DNA of 64,000 nucleotides from Pseudomonas sp. S06B 330 (GTDB lineage: Bacteria > Pseudomonadota > Gammaproteobacteria > Pseudomonadales > Pseudomonadaceae): the NCBI RefSeq assembly GCF_002845275.2, contig NZ_CP088149.1, forward strand, positions 3,096,501 through 3,160,500. Reading direction: 5' to 3'. Made by a program: the position numbers and the translations under genes. Each line of letters begins with the position of its first letter. The first letter of the stretch is position 1. The notes beneath the pieces are model-generated. The model was not told where the DNA came from. It saw nothing but the letters and a program-made list of their open reading frames with translations, and ran no database searches. Of the stretch, positions 1 through 8,671 are shown one piece after another.

Positions 1-468
1 GATATCGATGTTGAACAGGTTGAGCACGGTGAACAACGCCAGCACGCCCAGTGCCACGGTCAACGGCGGCATGGAGTGCGGGTAGACCTTGTCGATGATG
101 AACTCCATCAACAGCAGCTCCGCCGACAGGGCAAACATCGCCACCACCACGTAGCCGGAAAAGGTCGCCAGAATCGCCGGGAATTGCCCGATGGCCACCT
201 CCGTGTAGCTGCTCAGGCTGCCCGCGCGAGGGATCATCAAGGCCAGTTCGGAGAACGAGCAGGCATAACTCAACGCCAACAACCAGGCCAGGGCCAAGGG
301 TACGATAAAGCCTGGACCGGCGATGCCGACGCCTTGCAGCATCAGCACCATCACGCCCTGGGACACGACCAGGCCGATGGCCACCGCCAACAACGCGGTC
401 AGACCGAGTTTTTTGCTACTTGCAGGTGGCGCCAGGGCACCGGTGGACACGCTTGCATTGCTGCTCAT
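1..468 (-). CDS. APC-family amino acid permease, N-terminal part (cut by window edge)
   Basis: The first 156 residues of an integral membrane permease are visible; the rest lies beyond the window. It starts MSSNASVSTGALAP and then has a hydrophobic segment with the pattern GLTALLAVAIGLVVSQGVMVLM, typical of TM1 of APC-superfamily amino acid/polyamine transporters. Further hydrophobic segments around residues 50-70 and 95-125 follow, with a PRAGS motif near residue 80 that also fits this family. It is transcribed in the same direction as the downstream-numbered catabolic genes and probably imports their amino acid or amine substrate. Substrate cannot be read from the sequence. Confidence 0.85.
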   Translation of the reverse strand, partial: MSSNASVSTGALAPPASSKKLGLTALLAVAIGLVVSQGVMVLMLQGVGIAGPGFIVPLALAWLLALSYACSFSELALMIPRAGSLSSYTEVAIGQFPAILATFSGYVVVAMFALSAELLLMEFIIDKVYPHSMPPLTVALGVLALFTVLNLFNIDI

Positions 469-507
469 TGGTTGCTCCGTTTTGTTTTTGTATTTTTCGA
501 TAACAGA

Positions 508-556
508 GTGGGGCTGCTGTGCAGCCCATCGCCGACAAGGCCGGCTCCTACAATGG
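508..556. repeat. REP-like element (GCCGGCTCC family)
   Basis: The gap between the permease and the aldehyde dehydrogenase carries a small GGGCTGC/GCAGCCC hairpin followed by ATCGCCGACAAGGCCGGCTCC. The same half-element recurs in the 40169-40260 inverted pair, so this is a dispersed REP-type repeat. It may also act as a transcription stop or mRNA stabiliser for the flanking minus-strand genes. Confidence 0.6.
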
Positions 557-564
557 CCATTCCC

Positions 565-2058
565 TCAGCCGCGCAACTGAATCCAGGTGGTCTTGAGTTG
601 CGTGTACTTATCGAACGAATGCAGCGACAAGTCGCGGCCAAAACCCGATTGTTTGCCGCCACCAAAGGGCACCGTGACATCCAGGGCATCGACGGTGTTG
701 ACCGACACGGTCCCGGCGTTCAGACGTCGAGCCACGCGGTGGGCACGGTTCAAATCGTCAGTCCACACGGATGCCGCCAGGCCATAGATGTGATCGTTGG
801 CCAAGGCAATCGCCTGGTCTTCGTCATCGAAGACGCTAACCGCCAGCACCGGGCCGAAGACTTCTTCGCGGGCCAGGGTCATGTCGGCGGTGACACCGGT
901 GAAGATCGTCGGCTCGATGAAATTGTCCGAACCGTCGAAGCTCAACTGACGGCCGCCACGGACCAGTTGTGCGCCCTCGCCCTGGGCTTGTTCGATGTAC
1001 TGCACGATCCGTTGGGTCTGGCGCGCATCAACAATGGCGCCAGCACGGCTGGTGGGGTTCAGCGGATTGCCGGGTTGCCACTGGCGGGCTTTTTCGACCA
1101 GGCGCTCAACGAACGCATCGGCAATCGAACGCTGCACCAGCAACCGCGAGTTGGCCGAACAGACTTCACCCTGGTTAAAGAAGATGCCAAAGGCCGCCTT
1201 TTCGGCCGCAAGGTCAAGGTCCTGGCAATCGGCGAACACCAGGTTCGGGCTCTTGCCGCCACACTCCAGCCAGACCTGCTTGAGGTTCGACTGCGCTGCG
1301 TATTGCATAAAGTACTTGCCCACTTCGGTGGAGCCGGTGAACACCAGCGCATCAACATCGTTATGCAGACCCAGCGCACGACCCGCCTCCTCACCCAGGC
1401 CTGGGACGACGTTGAGCACGCCCGCTGGAACACCGGCTTGCAAGGCAAGTTCGGCCAACCGCAGTGCTGAGAACGGCGATTGCTCCGCCGGTTTGAGTAC
1501 CACGCTGTTGCCAGCCGCCAGGGCCGGGGCCAGTTTCCAGGCGGCCATGTCCAGTGGGAAGTTCCACGGCACCACGGCGCCAATCACCCCCAAAGGCACA
1601 CGGGTGATGGTTGCCAGAACATTGCTGGCCGTCGGTGCCACCTGGTCATACAGCTTGTCGAGGCTTTCGCCGTACCAGGCAAACACATGCGCGGCGCCGG
1701 GCACATCGATGTTCCAGGCATCCATCACCGGTTTGCCCATGCTCAGCGAATCGAGCAGCGCCAGTTCATCACGGTGTTCCAGCATCAGTTGCGACAGGCG
1801 CAGCAGCACCACCTTGCGCTCGCTCGGGGCCATTTTGGCCCAAGGACCGTGTTCGAATGCACGACGGGCACTGCTGACGGCCAGGTCGACTTCGGCCTGG
1901 CCACAGGCAACCACCCGGGCCAGCACGCTGTTGTTGGCCGGGTTGATTACTTCAATACGCGCATCGTTTTGTGCCTGGCAGGGCTTACCCTCAATCAACG
2001 CGGTGTCGATCAGTCGCTGTTGCTTTGCCAGGGTTGTCCAGTGGTTTAAATCGGTCAC
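565..2058 (-). CDS. NAD(P)-dependent aldehyde dehydrogenase, PuuC-like
   Basis: A 497-residue aldehyde dehydrogenase, the usual family length. The Rossmann core includes PWNFPLDMAAWKLAPALAAG and FTGSTEVG. The general base glutamate is in LECGGKSPN and the nucleophilic cysteine in NQGEVCSANSR; both are intact. Overall it is closest to the gamma-glutamyl-aminobutyraldehyde or 4-aminobutyraldehyde type (PuuC/AldH). The start is a GTG preceded by a strong AAGGAG. Next to a permease, a deacylase and a RidA protein, it probably oxidises an aldehyde released during amine or amino acid breakdown. The exact substrate is not certain. Confidence 0.9.
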   Translation of the reverse strand: MTDLNHWTTLAKQQRLIDTALIEGKPCQAQNDARIEVINPANNSVLARVVACGQAEVDLAVSSARRAFEHGPWAKMAPSERKVVLLRLSQLMLEHRDELALLDSLSMGKPVMDAWNIDVPGAAHVFAWYGESLDKLYDQVAPTASNVLATITRVPLGVIGAVVPWNFPLDMAAWKLAPALAAGNSVVLKPAEQSPFSALRLAELALQAGVPAGVLNVVPGLGEEAGRALGLHNDVDALVFTGSTEVGKYFMQYAAQSNLKQVWLECGGKSPNLVFADCQDLDLAAEKAAFGIFFNQGEVCSANSRLLVQRSIADAFVERLVEKARQWQPGNPLNPTSRAGAIVDARQTQRIVQYIEQAQGEGAQLVRGGRQLSFDGSDNFIEPTIFTGVTADMTLAREEVFGPVLAVSVFDDEDQAIALANDHIYGLAASVWTDDLNRAHRVARRLNAGTVSVNTVDALDVTVPFGGGKQSGFGRDLSLHSFDKYTQLKTTWIQLRG

Positions 2059-2092
2059 TGCAGACTCCTTATTGTTATCGGGTCTTGGAGCA

Positions 2093-3253
2093 TCAAGGGG
2101 TACAGAGGTAAGCCGCGAGGCGGTCCATCAAGTGGTCACAGGCGGCCATTTGCGCGACGCTGACGAATTCGTCGGGCTTATGCCCTTGCTCCATGCTGCC
2201 GGGGCCGCAGACCACCGCCGGGATCCCGGCCTGGTCGAACAAGCCGCCTTCAGTACCAAAGGCCACCGTGCTGAACTCATCGCTGCCGCACAGTTGTGCG
2301 ATGAGCTGCGCCGCCGCGCTTTCAGGTGCGGTGGCCAGGCCTGGGTAGGCGGAAATCGGCTCAAAGCGGATGGCGGTATCCGCCTTGACGGCCTGCATGG
2401 CCGGTAGCAACGTCTGCTCGGCGTAGGTGTGCAGTTCGTCGAGCACGGCCTGTGGTTCAAAGGTCGGCAAGGCACGGACTTCAAAGTCGAAGCGGCAGTC
2501 GGCCGGGACAATGTTCAATGCGGTGCCGCCCTGGATCACACCGACCTGCACCGTTGAATACGCGGGATCAAAACGCGCATCGTGGTGCTCTGGCGCGGCC
2601 AGACGCTGACCAATCTCGCCGAGGCGGCCAATCAGCCGCGCGGCCTGTTCGATAGCGTTGACCCCATAGGGTGCGTAGGCCGAATGACAAGGCGCACCGT
2701 GCACATGGCAACGCATGGCCAGCTTGCCTTTGTGGCCGAGCACCGGCTTGAGTTCTGTCGGTTCGCCGATCAGGCACAGCGCCGGTTGCTGGATGCGCTG
2801 TGGCAACACGTCAAGCAGGCTGCGTACGCCCAGGCAACCGACCTCCTCGTCATACGAAAAGGCCAGGTGCACCGGTCGGCGCAGGGGGCTGGCGACAAAC
2901 ACCGGCACGGCGGCCAGCACCGACGCCAGGTAGCCTTTCATATCAGCCGCACCACGACCGTAGAGTTTGCCGTCGTGCTCGCTGAGGGCGAACGGTTCGA
3001 CCGTCCAGGCTTGACCGTCCACCGGCACCACGTCGGTGTGCCCCGACAGCACCACACCGCCGGCCACCGCCGGGCCAATGCTGGCCAGCAAGTTGGCCTT
3101 GCTGCGCTCGGCGTTGTAAATCAGCTCGCAGTGCACGCCAAGGCCGTGCAGGTAATCCCGCACGAACTCGATCAATGCCAGGTTCGAGTCGCGACTGACC
3201 GTGGCAAAGCCAATCAGCTTGGCCAGCAAGGCGCGACTGCGCAGCTCACTCAT
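2093..3253 (-). CDS. ArgE-like M20 metallopeptidase (acetylornithine deacetylase family)
   Basis: A 386-residue M20-family amidohydrolase. Metal and catalytic motifs are visible: SGHTDVVPVD near residue 75, GRGAADMKG near 105 and SYDEEVGCLG near 135. The family (ArgE/DapE/carboxypeptidase G2) removes acyl groups from N-acyl amino acids using two zinc ions. I chose the ATG at 3253, which overlaps the DUF1028 stop (ATGAGTGA), over an ATG at 3268, because the overlap suggests translational coupling. Its place in a catabolic operon rather than an arginine operon suggests deacylation of an N-acyl intermediate, not ornithine synthesis. Confidence 0.88.
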   Translation of the reverse strand: MSELRSRALLAKLIGFATVSRDSNLALIEFVRDYLHGLGVHCELIYNAERSKANLLASIGPAVAGGVVLSGHTDVVPVDGQAWTVEPFALSEHDGKLYGRGAADMKGYLASVLAAVPVFVASPLRRPVHLAFSYDEEVGCLGVRSLLDVLPQRIQQPALCLIGEPTELKPVLGHKGKLAMRCHVHGAPCHSAYAPYGVNAIEQAARLIGRLGEIGQRLAAPEHHDARFDPAYSTVQVGVIQGGTALNIVPADCRFDFEVRALPTFEPQAVLDELHTYAEQTLLPAMQAVKADTAIRFEPISAYPGLATAPESAAAQLIAQLCGSDEFSTVAFGTEGGLFDQAGIPAVVCGPGSMEQGHKPDEFVSVAQMAACDHLMDRLAAYLCTP

Positions 3254-3920
3254 CGCCCGGCACTCCATAGCTTGGGGCCAGGGTCGGGTTCAGGGCACGG
3301 GTCAGGTAATCCTGCAGTTGCGGCTCATAGGCGTTCCAGAGAGTTTGCAGCTCACCGATGGGGTTTTGTTCCGCCCAGTCCACACGCAGATCGACGATTG
3401 GCCAGACCAGCTCACCCACCACCGACAGCGCTGCCGAATGCACAGCCCCTGCCTCCCCGCCTGCCGCCTGACCCGCTTGCAGTGCGCTGAGCAAACGCGC
3501 CGCCAGGCACCCTTCGCTGCGCTCAAACGCGTCGACCATGCGCTCGATCACGTTGCTGTTGGCCAGCAGGTTACCCGCCGCGACACACTGCTCGCCTGCC
3601 AAGGCGTTGTGTGTGCCCAGGGTGTGGTTGCCACTGAATACCGCAGTGCGCCCCTGTGCATCGACGACCGCTACCTGGCGGTACTGGCTGTAGCCATTGC
3701 GGGTCAATGCATGGTCCAGCGCCTGACTAGGCGTTAGCCCTTCACCCAGCGCATCGAGCACCTGCGGCCCGAGGGCTGGCAAGGTGATGTTCTGGCTCGA
3801 CACCGCGCCGACACCCGAGCGCAGCCAGGGGCAACGAGCACCTACGGCGATGCTCGAAGAACTGATGGCAATACCCAGTTGGCCGGTTTCGGCACAGCGA
3901 CCGACGATGGAGAAAGTCAT
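3246..3920 (-). CDS. DUF1028 protein (putative Ntn-hydrolase fold)
   Basis: A 224-residue DUF1028 family protein beginning MTFSIVGRCAETGQLG. A further recognisable family stretch is GVGAVSSQN. Family members are grouped with Ntn hydrolases but have no firmly known reaction. Starting at the ATG at 3920 (AAGGAG nearby) places Thr at position 2, which would be the N-terminal nucleophile if the protein is a true Ntn hydrolase; this is inference. Its stop overlaps the ArgE-like start, and it follows ridA by 10 bases, so it belongs to the same operon. An upstream in-frame start at 3950 is less likely. Confidence 0.85.
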   Translation of the reverse strand: MTFSIVGRCAETGQLGIAISSSSIAVGARCPWLRSGVGAVSSQNITLPALGPQVLDALGEGLTPSQALDHALTRNGYSQYRQVAVVDAQGRTAVFSGNHTLGTHNALAGEQCVAAGNLLANSNVIERMVDAFERSEGCLAARLLSALQAGQAAGGEAGAVHSAALSVVGELVWPIVDLRVDWAEQNPIGELQTLWNAYEPQLQDYLTRALNPTLAPSYGVPGDE

Positions 3921-3930
3921 GGCACGCTCC

Positions 3931-4341
3931 TTATTCGGGGATGACCGCAATCACGTCGATTTCCATCAGCCACTGCGGCTGGCCCAAGGCACTGACAACC
4001 AGGCCGGTAGAAATCGGGAACACGCCCTTGAGCCACTTGCCGACCTCCTGGTACACCGGTTCGCGGTAGCGAGGGTCGGTCAGGTAGGTAGTGGTCTTGA
4101 CGATGTGGCTGAGGTCGCTGCCGGCCTCTTCCAGCAGTTGCTTGACGTTGCGCATGGCCTGCTCGGCCTGTGCCCGTGGATCACCCAGACCTACCAACTG
4201 ACCGTTGAAGTCAGTGCCGACCTGGCCACGCACATACACGGTGTTGCCGGCACGGACCGCCTGGCACAGGTCGTTATCCAGGGTCTGGTTGGGGTAGGTG
4301 TCTTTGGTGTTGAACATGCGGATGCGGGTATGAGTAGGCAT
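3931..4341 (-). CDS. RidA family protein (enamine/imine deaminase)
   Basis: A 136-residue RidA/YjgF-family protein. Recognisable features are the GNTVYVRGQVGTD strand, the AEQAMRNVKQLLEEAGSDLSHIVKTTTYLTD helix region and a C-terminal WLMEIDVIAVIPE. RidA proteins hydrolyse reactive enamine/imine intermediates to ketones and ammonia; subfamilies in catabolic clusters often serve one pathway. The start ATG at 4341 overlaps the TGA of the upstream monooxygenase (TGATG), so translation is probably coupled. A second ATG lies eight codons in. The place of the canonical substrate-binding arginine is not clear by eye, so the exact subfamily is unassigned. Confidence 0.88.
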   Translation of the reverse strand: MPTHTRIRMFNTKDTYPNQTLDNDLCQAVRAGNTVYVRGQVGTDFNGQLVGLGDPRAQAEQAMRNVKQLLEEAGSDLSHIVKTTTYLTDPRYREPVYQEVGKWLKGVFPISTGLVVSALGQPQWLMEIDVIAVIPE

Positions 4342-5660
4342 CAACGGACTTCCATAAGGCTGGCTGATTGAGGGGTGGTCCCGGGGGCGACGGCTTGGCG
4401 CTGCGAGGCATCCCGGTAATCGAAATAGGCGCGCTGCTTGATGATGTGCTCGGCGATATGCCGGGCGTCGTGCCACACTCCCCAGATAAAGGCCGAGCCG
4501 CGACGGGCCAGCCATGGCAGGCCGACGAAGTAGATACCCGGCTCACTGGAGACGCCGCGCTGGTGCTGTGGTTTGCCGTCGGCCTTGAAAGCGTCGACCT
4601 GCAGCCAGCCGTAGTCCACCGAATAGCCAGTCGCCCAGATGATCGTGGTGACGCCGGCTTTGGCCAGGTCCAGTTCCAGGATTGGCTGAGTGATGCAGTC
4701 CGGGTCGGGGAGCATGATCCGCGCTTCCGGCTCTGCGGGCAGGTCCAGGCCATTGCGGGCAATGTACGCGTCGGCAGCGTCGAGCAGCGCCAGGTAGTTT
4801 TCATCACCCCGCGCAATGTTCTCGGCCAGGTTCGCCTCGAAGCTCACCACGCCGTCTTTGAAGGCTTTGGTCAGGCCAACGAGGGTCATGCCTTGCTGCG
4901 CCAAACGGCGGAAATCCACGGTATGGCCACCGCGCGCACCGCTGACAGCGATGGTCACGTGCTCCTTGCCTGGCTGCACACCCTCGGCGTCCCACAGGCC
5001 GAGCACACCCAACCACCAGCAAAAGTCGCGATTGCGGTACGCCCGTGGCGGACGGTCGTGAGCGCCCACCGACAGGTAGACCTGCTTACCGGCGCGCTGC
5101 AACTCGTCAGCGATCTGCACCCCGGAGGAACCCGCGCCGACCACCAGCACAGCGCCTTCGGCCAGTTGCTGCGGGTTGCGGTATTCGGCAGAGTGCATCT
5201 GCTTCACTGCGCCGCCAACCGGTGCAATGGTCGGAATCAGCGGGCGCTGGAACGGACCGGTGGCGACCACCACGTTGTTGGCTTCGATCACACCGTCAGA
5301 GGTTTCGATGGTGAAGCCTGGACGACCGACGTTGCGCTGAACCTGGGTCACCTCGACGCCGGTACGCACCGGTGCATTGAATTTTTTTGCATAGGCTTCG
5401 AAGTAGTCGGCCACCTGGTCTTTGGCGGCGAAGGCATCCGGGTCCAGGCCATCGAATTCAAGGCCGGGGAAACGGTCGTGCCAGGCCGGGCCATTGGCAA
5501 CCAGCGAATCCCAACGACCGGTGCGCCAGGCTTCGGCGATACGGTTGCGCTCTACCACCAGGTGCGGCACGCCGAGTCGGCTCAAGTGTTCGCTCATGGC
5601 CACACCGGCTTGCCCGGCGCCCACTACAAGCGTGTCTATTGCTGTTTTATTGTTTGTCAT
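4341..5660 (-). CDS. Flavin-containing monooxygenase-like NAD(P)/FAD oxidoreductase
   Basis: A 439-residue flavoprotein with two dinucleotide-binding sites: GAGQAGVAMSEHL at the N-terminus (FAD) and GAGSSGVQIADEL near residue 175 (NADPH). An ATG motif (IIWATGYSVDYGWL) lies near residue 345. This layout fits group B flavin monooxygenases (FMO, N-hydroxylases, Baeyer-Villiger enzymes) and the CzcO-like COG2072 group. It is the first gene of a tightly packed operon with ridA, DUF1028 and the M20 deacylase. An N- or C-oxidation that yields an imine or aldehyde for the following enzymes would fit, but is inferred. Confidence 0.88.
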   Translation of the reverse strand: MTNNKTAIDTLVVGAGQAGVAMSEHLSRLGVPHLVVERNRIAEAWRTGRWDSLVANGPAWHDRFPGLEFDGLDPDAFAAKDQVADYFEAYAKKFNAPVRTGVEVTQVQRNVGRPGFTIETSDGVIEANNVVVATGPFQRPLIPTIAPVGGAVKQMHSAEYRNPQQLAEGAVLVVGAGSSGVQIADELQRAGKQVYLSVGAHDRPPRAYRNRDFCWWLGVLGLWDAEGVQPGKEHVTIAVSGARGGHTVDFRRLAQQGMTLVGLTKAFKDGVVSFEANLAENIARGDENYLALLDAADAYIARNGLDLPAEPEARIMLPDPDCITQPILELDLAKAGVTTIIWATGYSVDYGWLQVDAFKADGKPQHQRGVSSEPGIYFVGLPWLARRGSAFIWGVWHDARHIAEHIIKQRAYFDYRDASQRQAVAPGTTPQSASLMEVR

Positions 5661-5924
5661 CGCTGCGCCCTACTGAGGTTTCCCACGCGGATGGCCGTGG
5701 GTGGGTGTAGGCCGCATTCTGTGCAAAGGCTGACAAAGGCGAAATTATGATTTTTGTCGTTGCTAGAAAGTAAAAAGCTTCGAGGGTGCGCAACCCGCCA
5801 GCTAGGCGCCTGCACAGACTTTGCCAGCCCATCGATGCCGGCGTTTGAGCATCTGTCCGAGCCGATTGCGAATCACCAGAGCATCACCCAAACTGCCCTA
5901 TTCACTCACCCAACACCTGCCACC

Positions 5925-6500
5925 ATGTCAATCACGATTCGTCTTGCACGCCCGGAAGATGCACCGCTGCTTCCTGATGTCGAACGTTCTGCCGCACAAG
6001 CGTTTGTCAGCCAACCCGACTTGGCGTTTATCGCCAGTAGCCCGACCCTCAGCGTTGAAGAACACCTGTCGTTCATTCTTCAGCAGCGCGAATGGCTGGC
6101 GGTGGATGCCCAGGACCGCCCCCTCGGGTTTCTCTGTGGCCAGGACTGTGGCGCGCATTGGCACATTGTTGAGTTGTCCGTGCAGCAGTCAGCGCAGGGC
6201 CAGGGCCTGGGGCGGCGCTTGATCGGCGAGGCTGCCGCCTGGGCCCGCGAACAGGGTTATGCCGGGCTGAGCCTGACCACCTTCACCTCAGTGCCCTGGA
6301 ATGCGCCGTTCTATGCACGGCTCGGGTTCAAGCAACTCGACCGGCCACAGCTCAGTGAATTCTTACAGCGCCAGCTCGCTACCGAGGCGTCCCACGGCTT
6401 GCCTGATCGGTGCGCCATGCGCCTGGACTTCAAGGCAATGGGATGGCCCCGGCGGTGTGGCCTAACGCCAAGCAATGGATCCACTAAAAATCAACCTTAA
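5925..6500 (+). CDS. GNAT family N-acetyltransferase
   Basis: A 191-residue GNAT acetyltransferase. The acetyl-CoA pyrophosphate-binding loop is visible as QGQGLGRRLIGEAAAWARE (Q/RxxGxG/A pattern), after the strand HIVELSVQQ, and a C-terminal NAPFYARLGFKQL fits motif B. The start MSITIRLARPEDAPLL is the usual N-terminus of the fold; no convincing Shine-Dalgarno precedes it, and the frame stays open upstream to 5754. Substrate unknown. It is divergent from the monooxygenase operon and just upstream of vanA; the end of this gene contains a degenerate VanR-like box. Confidence 0.8.
   Translation: MSITIRLARPEDAPLLPDVERSAAQAFVSQPDLAFIASSPTLSVEEHLSFILQQREWLAVDAQDRPLGFLCGQDCGAHWHIVELSVQQSAQGQGLGRRLIGEAAAWAREQGYAGLSLTTFTSVPWNAPFYARLGFKQLDRPQLSEFLQRQLATEASHGLPDRCAMRLDFKAMGWPRRCGLTPSNGSTKNQP
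6474..6487. promoter_or_regulatory. Degenerate VanR-like box
   Basis: CAATGGATCCACTA near the 3' end of the GNAT gene resembles one side of the perfect palindrome 100 bases downstream in front of vanA. It could be an auxiliary VanR site. Inference from sequence similarity only. Confidence 0.35.
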
Positions 6501-6573
6501 CGACCTGTTCGATAATCGCCCATCATTACGCCTTTAAATCACTGACATTATTGACGAGCACTTCTTTCCGCAC

Positions 6574-6593
6574 ATTTAATGGATCCATTAAAT
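6574..6593. promoter_or_regulatory. VanR operator in front of vanAB
   Basis: A perfect 20-base palindrome, ATTTAATGGATCCATTAAAT, ends 28 bases before the vanA start. Its core matches the ATTGGATCCAAT-type operator known for VanR of the GntR/FadR family. A repressor here would block vanAB until vanillate is present. Confidence 0.75.
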
Positions 6594-6621
6594 AACAACA
6601 ATCGCTAGCCGGAGAGCCTTC

Positions 6622-7689
6622 ATGTACCCCAAAAACACCTGGTATGTTGCCTGCACTGCTGACGAACTCAGCGATAAGCCCTTGGGCCGACAAATCTGCG
6701 GGGAGAAGATCGCGCTCTACCGCGCCCAGGAGGGTCGCGTCGCTGCGGTGGAAGATTTTTGCCCGCACCGCGGCGCGCCGCTGTCGCTGGGCTATGTCGA
6801 AAATGGCAACCTGGTGTGTGGCTATCACGGCCTGGTGATGGGCGGCGACGGCAAGACGGTAGAGATGCCTGGGCAACGCGTCAGAGGGTTTCCGTGCATC
6901 AAGCCCTACGCGGTGGTCGAACGCTATGGCTTTGTCTGGGTCTGGCCTGGCGATCAGGCGCAGGCTGATCCCAACCTGATTCCGCACCTGGAGTGGGCCG
7001 TCAACGAAGACTGGGCCTATGGCGGCGGGCTGTTTCACATCGGCTGTGACTACCGCCTGATGATCGACAATCTGATGGACCTGACCCACGAAACCTACGT
7101 GCATGCCTCCAGCATCGGCCAGAAAGAAATCGACGAAGCCCCGCCGGTAACCACTGTCCACGGTGATGAAGTGGTGACTGCCCGGCACATGGAAAACATC
7201 ATGGCCCCACCGTTCTGGCGCATGGCCCTGCGCGGTAACGGCCTGGCCGACGATGTGCCGGTGGACCGCTGGCAGATCTGCCGTTTCACCCCGCCCAGCC
7301 ACGTACTGATCGAAGTCGGCGTGGCCCATGCCGGCAAAGGCGGCTATCACGCCGCGCCGCAGCATAAGGCGTCGAGCATTGTGGTCGACTTCATCACCCC
7401 GGAAACCGACACCTCGATCTGGTACTTCTGGGGCATGGCGCGCAACTTCGCCGCACAAGACCAGGCGCTGACCGAGAGTATCCGCGAGGGCCAGGGCAAG
7501 ATCTTCAGCGAAGACCTGGAGATGCTCGAACGCCAGCAACAGAACTTGCTGGCCCATCCGCAGCGCAATCTGCTCAAGCTCAATATCGATGCAGGTGGCG
7601 TCCAATCACGCAAGATTCTCGAGCGCTTGATCGCCAAGGAGCGCGCCCCCGAGGCGCAGTTGATTGCCACCACCGTCACCCCGGCTTAA
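6622..7689 (+). CDS. vanA: Vanillate O-demethylase oxygenase subunit
   Basis: A 355-residue Rieske non-heme iron oxygenase that demethylates vanillate to protocatechuate plus formaldehyde. The Rieske cluster ligands are Cys47-x-His49 (FCPHRG) and Cys66-x2-His69 (CGYHG). The mononuclear iron site is NLMDLTHETYVHAS near residue 155. Length and whole-protein similarity match VanA. GGAGAG precedes the ATG. The reductase vanB follows 25 bases after the stop, so the two form one operon controlled by the VanR palindrome just upstream. The product enters the beta-ketoadipate pathway, whose genes are not in this window. Confidence 0.96.
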   Translation: MYPKNTWYVACTADELSDKPLGRQICGEKIALYRAQEGRVAAVEDFCPHRGAPLSLGYVENGNLVCGYHGLVMGGDGKTVEMPGQRVRGFPCIKPYAVVERYGFVWVWPGDQAQADPNLIPHLEWAVNEDWAYGGGLFHIGCDYRLMIDNLMDLTHETYVHASSIGQKEIDEAPPVTTVHGDEVVTARHMENIMAPPFWRMALRGNGLADDVPVDRWQICRFTPPSHVLIEVGVAHAGKGGYHAAPQHKASSIVVDFITPETDTSIWYFWGMARNFAAQDQALTESIREGQGKIFSEDLEMLERQQQNLLAHPQRNLLKLNIDAGGVQSRKILERLIAKERAPEAQLIATTVTPA

Positions 7690-7714
7690 TCCACCCACCT
7701 TCCGAGGACTGAAC

Positions 7715-8665
7715 ATGATCGATGTTGTGGTGGTATCGCGTAACAATGAAGCGCAAGACATCTGCAGCTATGAACTGGCCGCGGTCGATGGCAGCCCTTT
7801 GCCGGCGTTTAGCGCCGGCGCGCACATCGATGTGCAGTTGCCCGATGGCCTGATCCGCCAATATTCGCTGTGCAACCACCCCGAGGAACGCCATCGTTAC
7901 CTGATTGGCGTGCTCAAGGACTCGGCCTCACGCGGCGGCTCGCGCAGCCTGCACGAACAGGTCCACAACGGTGCCCAGCTGCGTATCAGTGAGCCGCGCA
8001 ACCTGTTCCCGCTGGCACACGGTGCCCGTCGCAGCCTACTGTTTGCTGGCGGCATCGGCATCACCCCGATCCTGTGCATGGCCGAGCATCTGGCTCACAC
8101 GGGGGCGGATTTCGAGCTGCACTACTGTGCCCGTTCCAGCGACCGCGCCGCCTTTGTCGAGCGCATTCGAACCGCGCCCTTTGCCGACCGACTGTTCCTG
8201 CATTTCGATGAACAACCTCAGACCGCGCTGAACGCTGCCCAGGTGCTGGCCAACCCGCAGGCTGATGTCCACTTATATGTCTGCGGACCCGGTGGTTTCA
8301 TGCAGCACGTGCTCGACAGCGCCAGGGCGCAGGGCTGGCAGGAAGACCGCCTGCACCGTGAGTATTTCGCCGCCGCACCGGTCGACACCGGCAACGACGG
8401 CAGCTTTTCAGTTCAGATCGGTAGCACCGGGCAGGTCTTCGAAGTACCTGCCGAGCAAAGCGTGGTGCAAGTGCTGGAGCGTCACGGCATCGAGATCGCG
8501 ATGTCGTGCGAGCAAGGCATCTGCGGCACCTGCCTGACCCGCGTGCTGGACGGGGTGCCGGAGCACCGCGACCTGTTTCTCACCGAAGAGGAACAAGCGC
8601 GCAACGATCAGTTCACCCCCTGCTGCTCCCGCTCGAAAACGCCGTTGCTGGTCCTGGATATCTGA
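7715..8665 (+). CDS. vanB: Vanillate O-demethylase reductase subunit
   Basis: A 316-residue class IA oxygenase reductase that passes electrons from NADH to VanA. Domain order: an FMN-binding barrel with RQYSLCNHP near residue 50, an NAD-binding part with GGIGITPILCMAEHL near residue 111 and VCGPGGFM, then a plant-type [2Fe-2S] ferredoxin with ligands Cys265, Cys270, Cys273 (CEQGICGTC) and a fourth in TPCCS. I used the ATG at 7715 (GAGGA upstream, MIDVVVVSRNN) instead of an open upstream extension that overlaps vanA. Confidence 0.95.
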   Translation: MIDVVVVSRNNEAQDICSYELAAVDGSPLPAFSAGAHIDVQLPDGLIRQYSLCNHPEERHRYLIGVLKDSASRGGSRSLHEQVHNGAQLRISEPRNLFPLAHGARRSLLFAGGIGITPILCMAEHLAHTGADFELHYCARSSDRAAFVERIRTAPFADRLFLHFDEQPQTALNAAQVLANPQADVHLYVCGPGGFMQHVLDSARAQGWQEDRLHREYFAAAPVDTGNDGSFSVQIGSTGQVFEVPAEQSVVQVLERHGIEIAMSCEQGICGTCLTRVLDGVPEHRDLFLTEEEQARNDQFTPCCSRSKTPLLVLDI

Positions 8666-8671
8666 ACTGCG

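Noticed and set aside
76..2407. Long plus-strand open frames opposite the permease and aldehyde dehydrogenase (about 460-470 codons)
   Set aside because: They are antisense shadows of well-conserved minus-strand genes, with protein sequence rich in R, H and Q and no family motifs.
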